A stretch of 64,000 nucleotides of DNA from Parelaphostrongylus tenuis. Lineage: Eukaryota; Nematoda; Chromadorea; Rhabditida; Metastrongylidae. A program made the position numbers and the translations under genes. The stretch covers positions 36,850-100,849 of the forward strand of contig JAHQIW010004405.1 in NCBI GenBank assembly GCA_019055375.1, given 5' to 3'. The notes below the pieces were generated by a model. It made no database searches and was not told the origin of the DNA. It saw only the letters and a program-made list of their open reading frames with translations. Of the stretch, positions 44,436 to 59,067 are shown one piece after another (within the stretch, counting starts at the first letter, position 1; each line of letters begins with the position of its first letter).

Positions 44436-45775
44436 GATTAGAATCTTAGAATCATCTGGATTATTGAATCAAAGAAAATGTCGAATTGTGAAAGAAATCA
44501 TGCAACAACCCAATAATGTCCTTCAAAGTAAATTCTGTGGCAAAATATACTGATCGGAGAAGACACACGGAAATAAATTAACAACAAGAAAGCATCTCAA
44601 CTGCTAGATGAGTGCAAGCCATTGAAGGATATCAGGGCGAACGATGGTTATATTGAATGCATCATTCCCTCAAATCTACGGCTTGAAATTGACTCCCAAC
44701 ATTGCACTTGTATTGCTGCGCCATGAAAGCTTGGGTTTTGCAAAAATAAGAAAAAATCACGAATGAAAAATGGCGGTTTTGGAAATGCACTGGCATAAAC
44801 AGTTATATAGAAGATACATCTTGATGAAAATGAAGGAAGACTCTCGGTGAGAACATTTTTCGCATGAAACTCAATAAAAAGCAGAAGTCGCAATCGTTGA
44901 GTTTTAATTCCCGTTAAAATCTCCCATATTGCATTACTGATGGCACTGATTGTCAGATGTAGAATTTTGCAGAATTTCACTGGATTCTTCAGAAACACGT
45001 GAGGGACGAGGTTGCTCCAGAAATCCATCAGCATGCGAAAGGAAAACATAATCAGGTTAGGATCGCTCAAAGAAAATCAACCACACTGTAGGCCATGTTA
45101 TTCATGAAGCGAAAAAATTTTTCATTTGATTACCAACGCTGAGGATGAGGAAGGAGTCTGAACATCTCTGCGAGGAAGAACAAAGTGACATCAAATGCGA
45201 ATTCCATAAACACTTTCTGAAATGCTTCAAGTTTGATATTTAGCGTAAATATTCATGAAAGGCCACCAAATTTTCGCATATGTGCACGACTGCAAACGAA
45301 ATGAAATTTGTTTCGCATATTTCGAGTAGTGAAGTCTCATTTATTTGCATAGCTGTGACAGACCCTTCTTTTTGAGCTATTTCTGCATGTAAGAGAAAAG
45401 TTATCTTAGAAATTCGGAGGATATTCTTTAGCAACTCAATTTATTCACTATACTTAATCATTAAAGCTCTCGGAAACTTTCAATCCAAAACAATGCTTGC
45501 AATCAGGTATCAACGGAGCTTACCAACGAAAAAGTACATCGAAGCTTCATCTCTTTCACTAGTGAATAAACCAAAGCTCGTTCTCTAGTTGATCAATTTC
45601 GATGGTTTGAAGATTGGATTTCAAAGAACATTAGTCACGATTGTAACTGAAGCGAATGGAAAATTGGTCAGGAAGGAAGTTCTATTTTTATTCTCACCAC
45701 ACTAATGCTTTGGTAGAGGAAGTGTAGAGCTGCAAGCTCTACTGAGCTCCAGTGCGTTAACAGGAATCTAATTCT
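44436..45775. other. No gene recognised; one 140-codon minus strand frame
   Basis: The frame at 44648-45070 (minus) is open for 140 codons and rich in Phe, Leu and Ile, without recognisable motif, clear start context or splice partners. It could be chance in this composition or part of an unknown repeat. Confidence 0.3.
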
Positions 45776-45779
45776 TTGC

Positions 45780-46250
45780 AGGATAAGTTCTGTTTTGTCA
45801 GTTTTACGGACGGCAAATCAAGAGCATCGTTGACGGTGTAGCCTTCTCGGTCCTTCAACGATGTTTTCATGAGGGCTGTTTGTCGCTGGGTAAGCAGTTC
45901 CGCGTTGTTGCAGTTCTCTGTTTAGGCATTCCACGCTGTATTAATTGATCTGTAGAAAGAAGAAAACAGCAAGAAATTTTGTGACAGCACTGCTTCTGCA
46001 CTTACATTACGGTACTGTAGTATGTCAACGATTTTTTGGCAATAAGAAGAAGTCTATAATTAGCAAGCTTTCAGCACAGATAGAATTATGTGAGCGTTTG
46101 GAACTTTATCGCTAACTCCTTGCATCTTATGATCTTAATAGGCTTCTCAGTTAACCATCAAATCGCCGGTATTATTACTTTATTCGGTACTTTTCTGTTA
46201 GCTAAGCGCCATTTCGACCCTTCAGAAAAAGATTATTTTGCGCTTGTTTT
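45780..46250 (+). repeat. Interspersed repeat R1, copy 5
   Basis: AAGCAGTTCCGCGTTGTTGC followed by a TTGATCTGTAGAAAG variation, then GTACTGTAGTATGTCAACG and TAGCAAGCTTTCAGC, as in the other copies. Confidence 0.55.
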
Positions 46251-46564
46251 TGACGATTAAACTACTGTTCGATGCTTAAATCAAAAGAATTTGAACGGTA
46301 TAATCCGTCTTCAAAAAACTTTGTCACTGAGCCAAAAGATCAAAATAATATTTTGATACTCATTGAAAAATGTCACTTTGACCAGAGATTTTCCCTCCAA
46401 GGTTCCATTAACCAATCGATAGTTCAAATCTCAAGAATTTCAAACGTTTGTGTCATGATGGACCTGGTATTACGCTGTAACAGCCGAAAGAAGATTGGGC
46501 TTCGCAAAACTGGAAAAAAAAGCATTGAGTGCGAAGCGCAATTTCTTTTGATTGTTATGAAGCA

Positions 46565-47340
46565 TTAAGAAGTCCGTTGAAAAAGACACAAACATTATTG
46601 AATTCCTGAGATTTGATCTATCGGTCGGTCTTAAAGACTGTATGAGAGAGGCTCTGATTATCTAGACATCTTTGAATGAGGAACATATTATTGTTTTTTG
46701 CTCTTTCAAAGCATAATCAAGGACTTTTTGAAAATAGAATATACCCTTTCATCATTATTTGAGCCAACATGTCATGTGGTCTGGTAAAGGCTCTTGAACA
46801 GCCCGAGACACGTGTTTCGTCCTTACAGACTCATCAGCCGGGCAGAACCCGTCGTCTGTTGATCTTTTCATAGTCAGTTCTCTCGGGAGCGTCACACTCG
46901 GATATATTGAAATTCGAGCGTGGTCTAAACAAAGCACTCGAGATAAGGAATAATAGAATATACCATTCGATTTTTTAAATTTAAGCTATCAATTGATTAT
47001 CTAATCACTAAAATGATTCAAAAATACGTCTTTCTCAATGGATCAAAGTGAAGAAAGGATAGTTAGAGTGATCCATTTCTTGCGAAACCCAATCTTCCTC
47101 TGACTGTTACTGCGTAATATCGGGTTCTTGATAAAAGCCAAATAAATCTTGGATTCCTTAGAAATTGATCTACCGATTGGTTGATTAACTTCGCAAGAAA
47201 TGCTTTGGTCATCGAGAAATCTTTCAATGAGGAACAGAGTTTTATTCTTACACTTTCAGCGCAATAAAGAGGCTTCTTTGGAGATGAGATATAGCATTCA
47301 AATTCTTTTGATTTGTGCTATCGAACGAATATTTGAACAT
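46565..47340 (+). repeat. Local repeat pair surrounding a Penelope-tail insertion
   Basis: 46570-46750 and 47140-47340 resemble each other (TTGATCTATCGGTCGGT against TTGATCTACCGATTGGT; TTTGAATGAGGAACA against TTTCAATGAGGAACA). Between them lies a third Penelope-tail-like copy at 46755-46945, with the tail motif on the minus strand. Confidence 0.45.
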
Positions 47341-49970
47341 TGAAGAAGGCCAAGAAATTTTTTTACAAGGGCTCGAAGTGGCGCTCAGCTATTGAAAAAT
47401 TACCCTTTATTCATATTGGTTTGAGATGGATCCCTACACTGGTTTCCTTACACTTCTCCTGCCCATTGAGGGATTCAACAGCTTTTTTGAAGTGGCGTTG
47501 CTCACCAGAAGCAATAATAATTGCAAAAATTGTTTACAGTATGCGATCGCCTTTGAAGTTGCTGAGGTTCGAGAAATGAATCTTCATGCCCACCGTTATT
47601 TATCTCAGAACAGCCTAATATAAACACTTTCTAACGCTTTCGATGCAAGAACGGATTTCGAGCGATCCAGCACTACAAATTCATACATGCTTTTCAACTT
47701 TTCAGTCAAGATTCATTTGAATGCTTGGATCTCTCTATTAACTCCATGGTATTCAAAAGTCATCCTAACGAAGCACTTTATTTCTCTATTCATCCCAAAA
47801 TGAATGATCCCAAAATCTGATTTTTGCTCTCAGTGTACATATGAGATGACTAGTAGTTTTTCTAGTCTCAGTCATCAACTAAAAGCAGGACAACAGTGTA
47901 TATGGTGTCTGCATCCAGCGCAGAACCTGAGATGAACATTATAACGTTTTAGATGCTGAAAGGTTGCAAATCTTTTTGCAGTAAGTATTTTTGATATGCA
48001 CTATAGAATAGATTGGTGCCATGCTTCACATCGAGCTACAGCAAAGAAGAGAAGGTGGTTGTTATCTTGCCACAAATTGCGGACGTTCTGTGGGTACACA
48101 AAACTTTTATCAGAAATTGTGTATACGACTTTGTCTAACAGCGCCCTTTGTATATGCACTGCACTGCAGTGCTCACAGAAATGTTGTTAGAGTTACACCA
48201 GATCTAGAGTGACTTTCGTTGCGAAATTTGAAAAATTTGGCTCAGAGTTCTCTGTCAAATGCTCATGGTCAATGACAAATCTGAGTAGTATATTCGAAAA
48301 AGATTGCTTTTTTTGGTTCACTTTTGAGAAAAAAAGATGAATTGAGAGCTCATCAATTTCCTTCAATATTTGCCACGTAATAAATGTTGCTTCCATATAC
48401 GATATGGGCGAGCTACTGTAATGGAATCTAGGCGGGTTAATCAAGGTTGCTAACAGAAAACTGATCCTCTTATAAGGAATGTTTTTATTGAACCTACTTT
48501 TAGTAAGTGATGTTCTTCTTAAAGCATGCAGTAGAGCTATTGCTTATGTTTGTTATTTAGAAATTTCAATTTTTGAAGTAGAGCAATAGTGAAAACGTTC
48601 AGCGTGTTATGACAATAAGGGTTGAGAATATATTGTTAACCTCTCAATATCACTGCACTCTTTTAAATTGAATGTGTTATTGTTTCTTCACTCCACATAC
48701 AAAACACACTACAAGAAATCAAGTACATACTACAAGTTAAGTGACAGGAATAATGAAAAATAAACATTCCTTTCAGTTGGGTCACTTAAGAAAAAAGTTA
48801 CAAACTTGTAGGGGAGCAAAATTCCCATGGATATGGAGGATGAGGTCACCTTTAATTGCGGTGTGAAAGATCGAGTTAACCAATCGGCAGTAAAAATGGT
48901 CACTTTGTTCATGATCTCTTCACCCTTCGTGACGTTTAAGAGATTGAAACGTTGTTTACAAAGTTGCACCTAGATATTCTATCTTACCCAAGCGAATCTA
49001 TTTCTACTTATTGACAACCGCTGATTGATCTCCCATCTAAGCGCAGATTAGTCCCCCGACTCAAAAAGTGTAACTTGATGACATTCTGCCACGTTATCAC
49101 AGGTCGTACATCTCTAGGTGTGAGAAAAACTACAAGTAGGCTCAAAACATCTGCTTAATAATTTTTCCAACTTCTGGCACATGATGCATCGTGGACACAG
49201 TGCTCGACTGAGAAGCACAGTGTTCATGATGTTCGTATACGTATCATGTTGGTGCAGAAACTGCGGTTTCGGTTTATGCACTGTTGAAATTAAGCTCTCA
49301 ATTTTGAAATGTATTTTCAAATAGATGCGATCATCTTATAGATCATGTTGATGTTCATTTTCCGCTATTTCATATTTTGTTGTTGTTGACGCATTAATTT
49401 TTTTTTTGAATTATAATCATTCTAGAGGTTGTTACACAAAAGACGAAGTCGAACAAACTTCTTATTTGAGTTCAAATGGTTGCAAAGCAGTAGAGACAAC
49501 TAGAACATCAACAGCGAGTAACCCAGGGACTGCTAACGAATGTAAAGTGTACTAGTGATTTATGAAAGGACTCCGTCCAAGTTTTGTGGATTTCTGGATT
49601 TTTTGAAGAAGAAGGGCTTGATTGTAATCTTGTCATAATTATTCGTCGGCCCATCTCACAAGAAGAAATACTAGTTTGCCGTAAATTTGTTCAGCTACGA
49701 TTAGCAGTGCTGGTATATCGTGCTACTTGGACTTCCAAACAGATACGACCAATCTTCTAACTGAGAAAAACGTCGGATGAAGATTCTATAAATTCTTTGC
49801 TACGGTTTTAGAATCTTGGCCAGAAAGACAAAATAAGAAATAAACGATAGCAGCATTTTTGGCGCAAAACATGGCTAAAAACTCTTCACTTACAATCATT
49901 TGGAGCAAAGTGGGAAAGGTTCGAAACGGGGTGTTTTTCTCCAACAAATTGTTAGAAAACACTTCCAATT
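47341..49970. other. No gene recognised
   Basis: Only short frames. The pair at 47996-48212 overlaps in two frames of the same strand and shows no family motif. Confidence 0.35.
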
Positions 49971-49973
49971 TCC

Positions 49974-50723
49974 ATGCAGGTGATTCTTGTCCTTATTCCA
50001 GTACTTTAACTTACTGTACTCATTTTGATCAATGTACTTAGTACACTAGCAAGTGCTTCGGTTTTACATACACTGTTGACGATGTGTCGATTTCTACATA
50101 TTCGGTTCATTCCTCACATTTCAAAAGAAAACATTTTGCCTGATCAGATCCCGCCGCAAGTTGCTCGTTGGACAGTTGACTGTGAAGACGGTCAAATAAG
50201 TGCATTTTGGCTGCTAGGCTATGGCACTTTGTTCCGTTTACAGTTGAATATACACTTGAATCGGTAACTTTTCTTTTTCGTAGTCAAATACGTGATTGGA
50301 TTTGATCCGCCTGGATGTTATTGAAACAATCGAAGCAAAACCTCTATAAAGCAAATAATCAATAAGCTCGGCATGATTTATCAATGATAGTCACCGTCTG
50401 TGAAAAATCGCAGAGGAAACACTCAATAGGGCTGATTTATAATGCTAAAGCGCTACGTTTTCTTGTAGAGTTTCCAAGTCAATTTTGGTGGAACTTACTC
50501 CAAGTTATTACAGCCACAGCTAGTGAGTGGCCTTGGAAAATTAGGGATGCGCCATCTTACGAATAGTGTGGTTCGAATCAACTGTACGTTTTCGGATGAA
50601 GATGGCGGATTACTTTTCAGCTCAGGGACGCTTGGTGCTATCAATCGCTTGCCGAAATACACCGTAGTTCGAAACCCACGAACACCCACCACTCATATCA
50701 AGGTGCTTTGCACTGGAGAATAG
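49974..50723 (+). CDS. Possible two-exon small secreted protein
   Basis: Exon 1 (49974-50263) begins MQVILVLIPVL, is cut by a TAA, then continues with a hydrophobic INVLSTLASASVLHTLLTMC and later QIPPQVARWTVDCEDGQISA then FWLLGYGTLF, ending at a GTAACT donor. Exon 2 (50514-50723) starts after TTATTACAG and reads PQLVSGLGKLGMRHLTNSVV, RINCTFSDEDGGLLFSSGTL and PRTPTTHIKVLCTGE then TAG. The hydrophobic start and paired cysteines suggest a secreted protein. Exon phases do not join without a one-base change, the same kind of problem seen elsewhere in the window. I do not recognise the family. Confidence 0.35.
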
Positions 50724-51400
50724 AACTAATCAAAAGCAATTTCCCATTAACTAATATAGGAGACTATAGTGTAAGAACCATTCAACAAGGTGAATACTGC
50801 GACACAATTGTTCGCTTCTCGGCAGTTCAATGAAACCACACGAAACTGCCTATTAGTTCAAGGATGCTTTCAATTTGTCGTCAATAAAATAAATAAGACA
50901 TATGTGTACATTAAAAACTCTCTAGCTAAGTGCTGTCTGAGTAGTGATATGCCATGACTATTTATTCATTGGTTGAGTAATATACAAAACATCAAACCAC
51001 AGATGGGAGTTGGACTCGTAGATCACATAATCTCTACACATTTTGAAGAAAGAGTCGACGTAGTCGTCTAGTTAATCGAGAAACTCTTCCTACTATCCAT
51101 ATGATAATGTTTATGAATGCAGAAAATAATACCTGTTCTGAAAATGGTCCAAAACAAACGCAGAGATATAATAACTATATCAACAATGGAAGATTGGAGG
51201 CGGGCTAACTAACCAAGACCTTATCGCGTGACAGCTGAGAGTGGGTATTGCTTATGACGGGATACTAAAAGAAGTTGTGGGATATAACGAACTCTTTACG
51301 GTGTGCCGTTTCAGTAATTAGTGGAACATTCCTGCTGTGTACCATCCACGTGGTATATTTAGTGATACATGGTGTCCACATAAGTTTTCTTATGACTATT
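50724..51400. other. No gene recognised
   Basis: Possible poly(A) hexamer AATAAA at about 50885-50895 for the candidate gene before it; otherwise nothing. Confidence 0.35.
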
Positions 51401-54400
51401 CACTCAAACATATTATTTATTTACAGATAGACACAATCAACCTTTAATCTTTTCATAAAGGGGGACAATAGGTTTTGAAAAAAATAAATACTTCGTTTAT
51501 AAACAAAACGAAGCTAGATTTGAATTGTAATAACAAAACATACATGATTTTACATCCTCTTAATATTTTAATACTGAACTCGTAGTGTAATTTATTTATT
51601 AAATAAAACTTACATGACAACCAAGCCAATGGGGAAAAAAAGTTATTAGTAAAATTGAAGAAAAGATTTATTTGTATATTAGACAATGATACGCCAAATT
51701 AAAAAATGTACACTGCATATGTTGATCATTAATATTTAGTAGAAGGGGGGGGTTTTAAAAAAAAAAAATGAATTTATACATTAAAGGAAGATGCTTACTT
51801 TAGCTCTATACTGAAAGGTATACCCCAAAAGCGAATTATTTGGCGAACACGAAAGTTTAACTAACAATTACCGTTTAAAATAAATATAGATCGACTGTAT
51901 TATAAGACCCACTCAGTTACAGACTATCAACAACCACAATTCTAGCCATCATTAATATAAGCATTAAAAAACTAGTGGCTAATTAATGTAAGTGTATGGA
52001 TGACTAATAGGACAGTACACATAATCGTGTGTGATATTTAGCAAGGTAATAAAAGGCCATTTAGATTCTGTTGTTTTACAAAGATGAAAGGAGTGCTGTA
52101 AAATAGTCACAAAATGTGTAATTACGCTTATTGTAAGCTGTAGAGACATGGAGTGAATTTCCGATTATAAATTCGAACTGTTGAACAAATCAAATGTACC
52201 AATGTGAAAGAGACGAGAATGTAATTTTATGCTATCATGTTAATTCTATTGATAAATTTTAATTTTGCAAGAACATTTAGTGAATTAGTGGTAGAATATA
52301 GGGATAGAGTAGAGCTTGTTAATAATATCCATCTTTTTATTCCTCAGGGGGGGGGGGTGGGGGGGGTTTTGGTAGCTTTTTGTTTTGTGTTTTTGTATTA
52401 TTTTTATATTTTCATGATTTATTTTACTCCTATGTTAAGACAAACAGGCAGGTAGTTTAACAGATAATTCGTCTGGTTGTTATAATTGTTTGTGATTTCA
52501 TTTTCCCTTTCACATTTTATGATTTATTTTATCATCCACTCCTTAGTCATTGTCTTATTCCACGTCTGTCCTATATATTGATACATGTGTCATGGTTGAT
52601 TAATGTAGAGTGTTAAATATTATTTAGTAATATTTTAATTTTTGCCCTGTTGACGCACATATAGATCAAGAAATACAAAGGCGGGTGAATTGACCACGAG
52701 CCAACTAAAAGTTGAGAAATAAAAGTCCAATCATTTTTAAGATAACTCTTAAACTTATGCTAACAATGGAAAAGACTATAGAGTACAAAAAAGTCCTCGG
52801 TACAATCTAGAAGCAAAAACGAAATTAAAACCAAAGGTGGAAATTTTAAATAAGCTTCATCACCCGTGCTTATAACTAAGTATATGTGGAGTTAGCCGAT
52901 GATTAGGGCTTTATCTTTAATTAGTTTTATCTAGTTTTGTTAAGGCACGATTTAATAGTCATTATTTAGCTTGATTTCTCAAAATTAGCTCCAAATGGAA
53001 GTGGAATGTTTGTTTTTATGAGTGATGGTGTTGTTTTGTTGTTATTTTTTTTCGTTATTATTTTGGTTGTTTAAATATTGTGGTTTGCATGTAACAGAAT
53101 GACTATACGCTATATTACTAGGAAATTTAAAAAAATATTTTGCTCCCAGTTAATCAATTATCTATCGTTTAGAATACTTTCTGGTTGTGTGGGGGGCGGG
53201 GGGACTATTATTACTAATCCTATAATCGATCTATGTGTTAACTAATTTGGGCCTGGTCTCACTTTTTTTTTTTGTCAATATTTTGTTTAGATGATTTAAT
53301 TTTAAGACTTATAATAAAAGCGAGTCACGGTGGGGTAGCGATGTAAACACTAACAAATTTGAGTATTAAACAAAGGGTAAAATACTTTAAAATTTTTGGG
53401 TATTAGATCACTGTATATACCTTTTTTTTTTTGATTGTTTGGTGTAGGTTATATTAATGTTAAAGAATAGCAAAATCGTAGTCATTTATTTTATATTATT
53501 TATCTTTTATAAACGATAGTGTAAGATTTTAAAAATATGCACAATAGGTTAGGTAATACGATATCACAAATTGATATTATTAAAACTTATTTATTTTATA
53601 GTCGGTTTTTTAATTAATAAGTTTTAGTTATATTTATATGGTGAAATGTCAATTATTATGTGAGCTCATTTCATATCATAATAAATATTTGTATGTCACT
53701 TACACGTTTATTTATTAACGTTTAAAATAACAATAAATAATCTTTTTATTATAAAATAATACCGTCACATAAAAGTAATGTTACATTAAATTAATTACAC
53801 AAACTTAAAAGATATATATCCCAATCTTCATCAAAGATCAAGCTTTAGTTATTTAAAAGTAAAAAAATATCGACAACAAACAAAATCTTTACTTATACCT
53901 TATCTTTTAACACTGTTTTTCCTTTGGCTTTTTAACTTAAGTCTAAATTAGAAATACACTGATTTTCACATTTTTTTTATAAGTGGCATTATACTATTTT
54001 TTATATTTTATCATGTACATTGTTATTATCTTCTGTGGTAATCAAACAAAACGTTATAGGCAGTTAAATAATACATTATTTTTGTCTTAATTTTATATAT
54101 GATACAAAAATTTATAGACTATTAACTAATTGTCTTGACGTGTAAAATATGCTATCGATAAGTATATTAAATGCGACACTACTAAAAACTCATATACTAT
54201 ATAAAAATTTAAAAAAAGAAAATATAATCAAAAAACGGCTTAAACTTTAAGCCTTTAATCCATTGATATCGTGAAATTTTTTTTTTTAGTTACCTGAATC
54301 TTCTTAAAGTTATAACTTTTAAAAACAGTAATTTTAAGGCAATATATTATATATATTTAATTTATTATTTAAATAATATTAATAAATATACTAGGTTAGA

Positions 54401-57400
54401 ACTATATTATATTAAACAATTTCAAAAGCACCAATACGTAAATACTTATACTATGCTTATTTCATTTAACCTTTTTATTAATATTTAAATTAATTTACAA
54501 AGTAATTTTATATTCTTAAACAATCTTTAAACTTTCGAATTCTAAACTTTTTTCATTGATTTATTATAGACAAAACCTTCCTTTTAATATTTATATCATA
54601 CCATTTTTTATATCGATTTTCTAAATAACACTTCATTGTATATTAAACCATACCACCTAGCGACTCCTTTACTTTACCCTTTTACTTTTTTTGATTTTAA
54701 CTTATTACCATCTCAGCCTTACCCCCCTATATCCCACTTTAATTTATTGGAATACCTAACTACATCACTCAATTCTTATTTTAAATCTTTAATATTATAA
54801 AACTATCCATTTATTTAATTAACCTTTCCCTTTGTTTTTATTTGTGAAATAAATAGTGCTTGTTCGATACGATATAGAATTAATCAGATATCTTTTTATG
54901 AACTTATAAAAATTTGAAATGAAAGGCTAAAGAGTTAAGATTATTTACATTTAGATTAAGTTTTAAAATAAATATGCAAACATACAAACTATAAAAAAAA
55001 ATGTGAATTTATAGTATTAAGTTGTTACTGATTCAAAGAAATAATACACATTAAACTATTTTATAAGAAAGAAAAAAATAAGGGAAGCAAATTATAACTT
55101 GATTATATTTAGACAAATTATAGTAATATATATAATTTAAAATTCTTAAACGATAAATACTTTTTTGTAAATTTGATATAAATCTTTTTCTTAAAAAAAA
55201 AACATAACTTTTAAAAAAATATATACAAATTCAATACATTCAAATTGTACCTTAGTTTACGGCGAAAAAAAACCTAACTTAAACCTTAATTGTTCAAAAA
55301 TGACATGTGCTCTTGTGCCTATTATTTTCTTTTTTTATTTAATTGAATTTTTCAATTCAAAAAATTCTAAGAAACTTCAATATTAATATAAAAATATTTT
55401 ATATTCGAGACTGTGTATTTTTTTATTTTTATTTGTTTTTTTTTTTTTTTTTTTTTGTTATTTATAATTTCAAAAAAACAGATAGGTTTTATGTTTATAG
55501 TTATTGTTGATGTAAAGTGTGAGACGTTTATAAAACCTTTTTATAACTTTTATTACTATGTATTGCAATATTCAATTTTCTATTACTCTTCTTCTAGTAT
55601 TCTTTTAATTTACATCGTTTATTTTTTTTGACTGTGCTGTTTTCTTACATCTATTTATGTATCCTTTTTCTTTCTTTCTTTTTAATTTTTAGTTTATTTC
55701 TTTTATTCCGTTTCTTCTATATCTTCTTAGTTTTTTCTTTATTTTTTCTCTTAATTTCTGTACTCTCTAGTTGTGTTTAAGGTACGTGAGGTTTTTTCTT
55801 CTCTCTTTCCCATCTCGTCGTATCCTGTGTGGGTTGTGCTGGTGTTTACTCATCGTGTTCAAAAAAAAACTAAAAAATTCCAACCTTTTATTCATCGCTC
55901 TCCTTCTACTCGGGGGGGGGGGGGAACCGATCTCTCTTTTTGTGAATATACTAAAAGATCATAATACATTCAATATGAGATCTATTAACTAGAGTTTTTT
56001 TTTTTCTATAAATCTTTTAAAATATTAAAAAATTTTAGTAATAATATTTTTGTCTTTTTTATTTTAGATTTCTTTTAATATTTTTTTAAATTTGTAATAA
56101 ATATTTTATATTGAATTTTTTTCAAATTAAAAGAATTTAAGTAGAACTATTAAATTTTTTTTATTATTAGAATCGAGATATAAAAAATATTATCACAAAA
56201 ACAGTTATTAATAAAATTGCTTTATGATTTTTATATTTTAATTAATTTTTTTTTGTTTTTTTTTTTGGTGTTTTTTTAACAATAAGAGTGTATTTATTTT
56301 TTGTTTTATTTTTATTTTTTTTAATTATATAATCTCTTAAAAAAAGAGTTTAAAAAAGAAAAAGTACCCGTTTGTTGTGAAATCCTTCCATTAATTATTT
56401 TCTCAACCTCATTACGCTGATTATTTTCCGCGGTTCTTGTAATATTTAATAGCGTTCAGGGGTACTTTAATTAATTATTTTTTCTCTGTGAGTATTTTTA
56501 TTTTTTTAGTTTAATTTTTTTATTTTTTGTTTTTTTTTATTTTTTTTTTTTGTTTTTTTTTGTTATTTATGTTTATTTTTGTTTTTTTTGTTTTTTATCT
56601 ATTTTTTTTTTTATTTTTTTTTTTATTAATTTTTTATTTTTTTTTTTATTATAAATAATTTTTATTTCACCTTTTATTAATTAATTTATTTATATTTCGC
56701 ACTTACCCTCGTGTATTTATTTTTATTTCGTTCTCGAAATTTAATTTATTACGTTTATTTTATACAATCGTGTAATGCGTGAAATAAAAATAAATTATTC
56801 CTTCGTTACTTCATCTTTGGTTTCTTTTTGTTTTCAACTCGTGGTTTTGTTTTTTTTTTTATTTGTTTTGTTTTTTTATTTTTTTTTTGGGAATATTGTT
56901 GGGTTTTGTTCATCTATTAATGTTATTTTTTATATTAACGCATCATAAATTCGCTCTATATCTCCTTCATTTAAATAGGCTATTATTTTATAATAATCAT
57001 AGAAATTAATTACATATATGAAAGCCTTCTCTTGTACATTTAATAGGTATCGTGACATTTAAAAATTTAGTTTTATAAATTCTACTGTCTTTAAATTAAA
57101 TCTTATATTTTTTTATAAAAGTTAAATAATATATAAACATAATATTGAAAAAAAAAGGTGGCGAAGAAAATAATAATTGAGTAATTTTTATTAAAACTTT
57201 TTATAATACACAATATAAAAATTATATGGAATATAATTTATATAACTTTAAATTGTAAGTTTGTGCTTTCTTAAAACTCTATATATTTTTAGTGTTTTGA
57301 AATTTAAATAGTGTGCCTTCCATATTAAAAAATAGAAAAAAAAAGAATTGGGGGAGCTAACTGGCTTATTTGTTAAGCACTTGTACAAATATAATTCATC

Positions 57401-59036
57401 ATTAACATTGTTCTAGGAAAGGTATCCTAAAATAGAATTAAGAGTGTGATCTTGACTTAAAGGACGTGCGTCCACCTAGCCGATACAGTATCGTATTTGA
57501 GCTGAATCTTATTTGTTTGAGAATTATTGTAAATAGCTTAGATACTAAGTTATGCACTATTATTGTAAAAGGAATATCAAAATATAGAAGCGTGTATGGT
57601 TTATATATCCTTCTTCGGTGTTTATACAAATTTTGTAATGATTTTTTTCTGTTAGAAATTAGTATATGACGATAGAGCTGCGTTTACAGACTCTTCGGAT
57701 TTACTCTTTCTTTTTCTTTTGTGTTCGTTCTGCTTGGTCTAGCCATCACTCGTGTTCGTCCTCCTGGTCCCCTCTACCACTCCTCTAGCTACACTCACTC
57801 TTAGGCTTCTTTTAGTTTTTCGTCTTTTTGTTGGCGGGGGATCGTAAATCTATTATCCTGCGGAGCGGAACAAAGCGAGAGAGATTTTCTGATTACTCCT
57901 TTTTTACAAGCGTGCTTCTACTCTTCCTTTCTGGTTCTCTCTTCTGCTAGTTTTTTTCTTCTTTTTTCTGTGTTCCTGGTATCCCTGCGAAATATGGCAT
58001 AGATACATGGCCCACAAAGACCGTATACAGTTTGGTAGCGATCGTGTTAATGGGGAAAATAAAAACTAATGCTTAATTGACATCATGGAATACAGGGATT
58101 TTAATAGGCTTTACGTGCCTTGTCAAGGGGAAGGTGCACAACCAAACACTCTCTGTTTCACCATCTTCACCTCATCACGAAGTTCACACGATTTTTTGTG
58201 TAGTCTACTCGTGTTGTTGGGGTTCCAAGTTCCTAGTAATCTTGAGTATTTTCGTCGGGATAAGTACGGAATACGCGCACGCCGGAACATAACAGCACGC
58301 TTTATTTATTAAGATAACAACAAAACAAACAAACTTAAAACTACTGCTGACAACTTAGTCCAATTTTTTCTTCTTTTCTTCTTTTCTCCATGATTCGAGT
58401 TTTGTTGATTTACCGTTCCAAGACAAAAAAAACAAACGGATCTGTCTTCGAACCAGGAATATTTATGGTGGGTTCGTTTTTACTATTCAAAAAATTTCTT
58501 TCTTCTAATAAGTCTCTAAGTCTCTTCTAGACACTAATTACCCCTTTAACTTTTGATTGCCAATCATAATAAACGAAATTCCTGAAAAAAAGTGTGGTGC
58601 AGACAATAGAACATCCCGCAAAAAAAAAAAAAAAAAAAAAAAATGTCCACTGCTTAATCGACAGCTCAGGCCTCAAAGAGGCAGGGTCCTCTCTATCTAA
58701 GAAAACTACATCCCCGGGCGCATCTTAATCAAAAGAATTTTTATATAGGAGGTAATGAAATCGACAGATTGTTCGCAAAATCTTAGCAAAAGGAATATCG
58801 GGTGGTAAGAAGCAAAAGGAGCACAAATCTTCACTCTCTTCACTGCGAGTTTCGTGCCTAGGAAGCAAAACTTCTTAGGAAGCAAAGATGCGGTGTATTG
58901 CTGAAGTCTTGTTTGTTTCTTTTTATTTATTATGCTGTCACGGTATAGTAACAGCTATAGGAGTTCTTCTTTGTGCGGGGGGGGGTGAACAGGACTTATT
59001 AAATCTAACTATCCCTTGTAGAGAGTCAGAATTTTT

Positions 59037-59067
<31 letters not shown>

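Noticed and set aside
44648..45070. 140-codon minus strand frame as a gene
   Set aside because: It is hydrophobic, motif-free and without convincing start or splice sites; listed only as an open frame.
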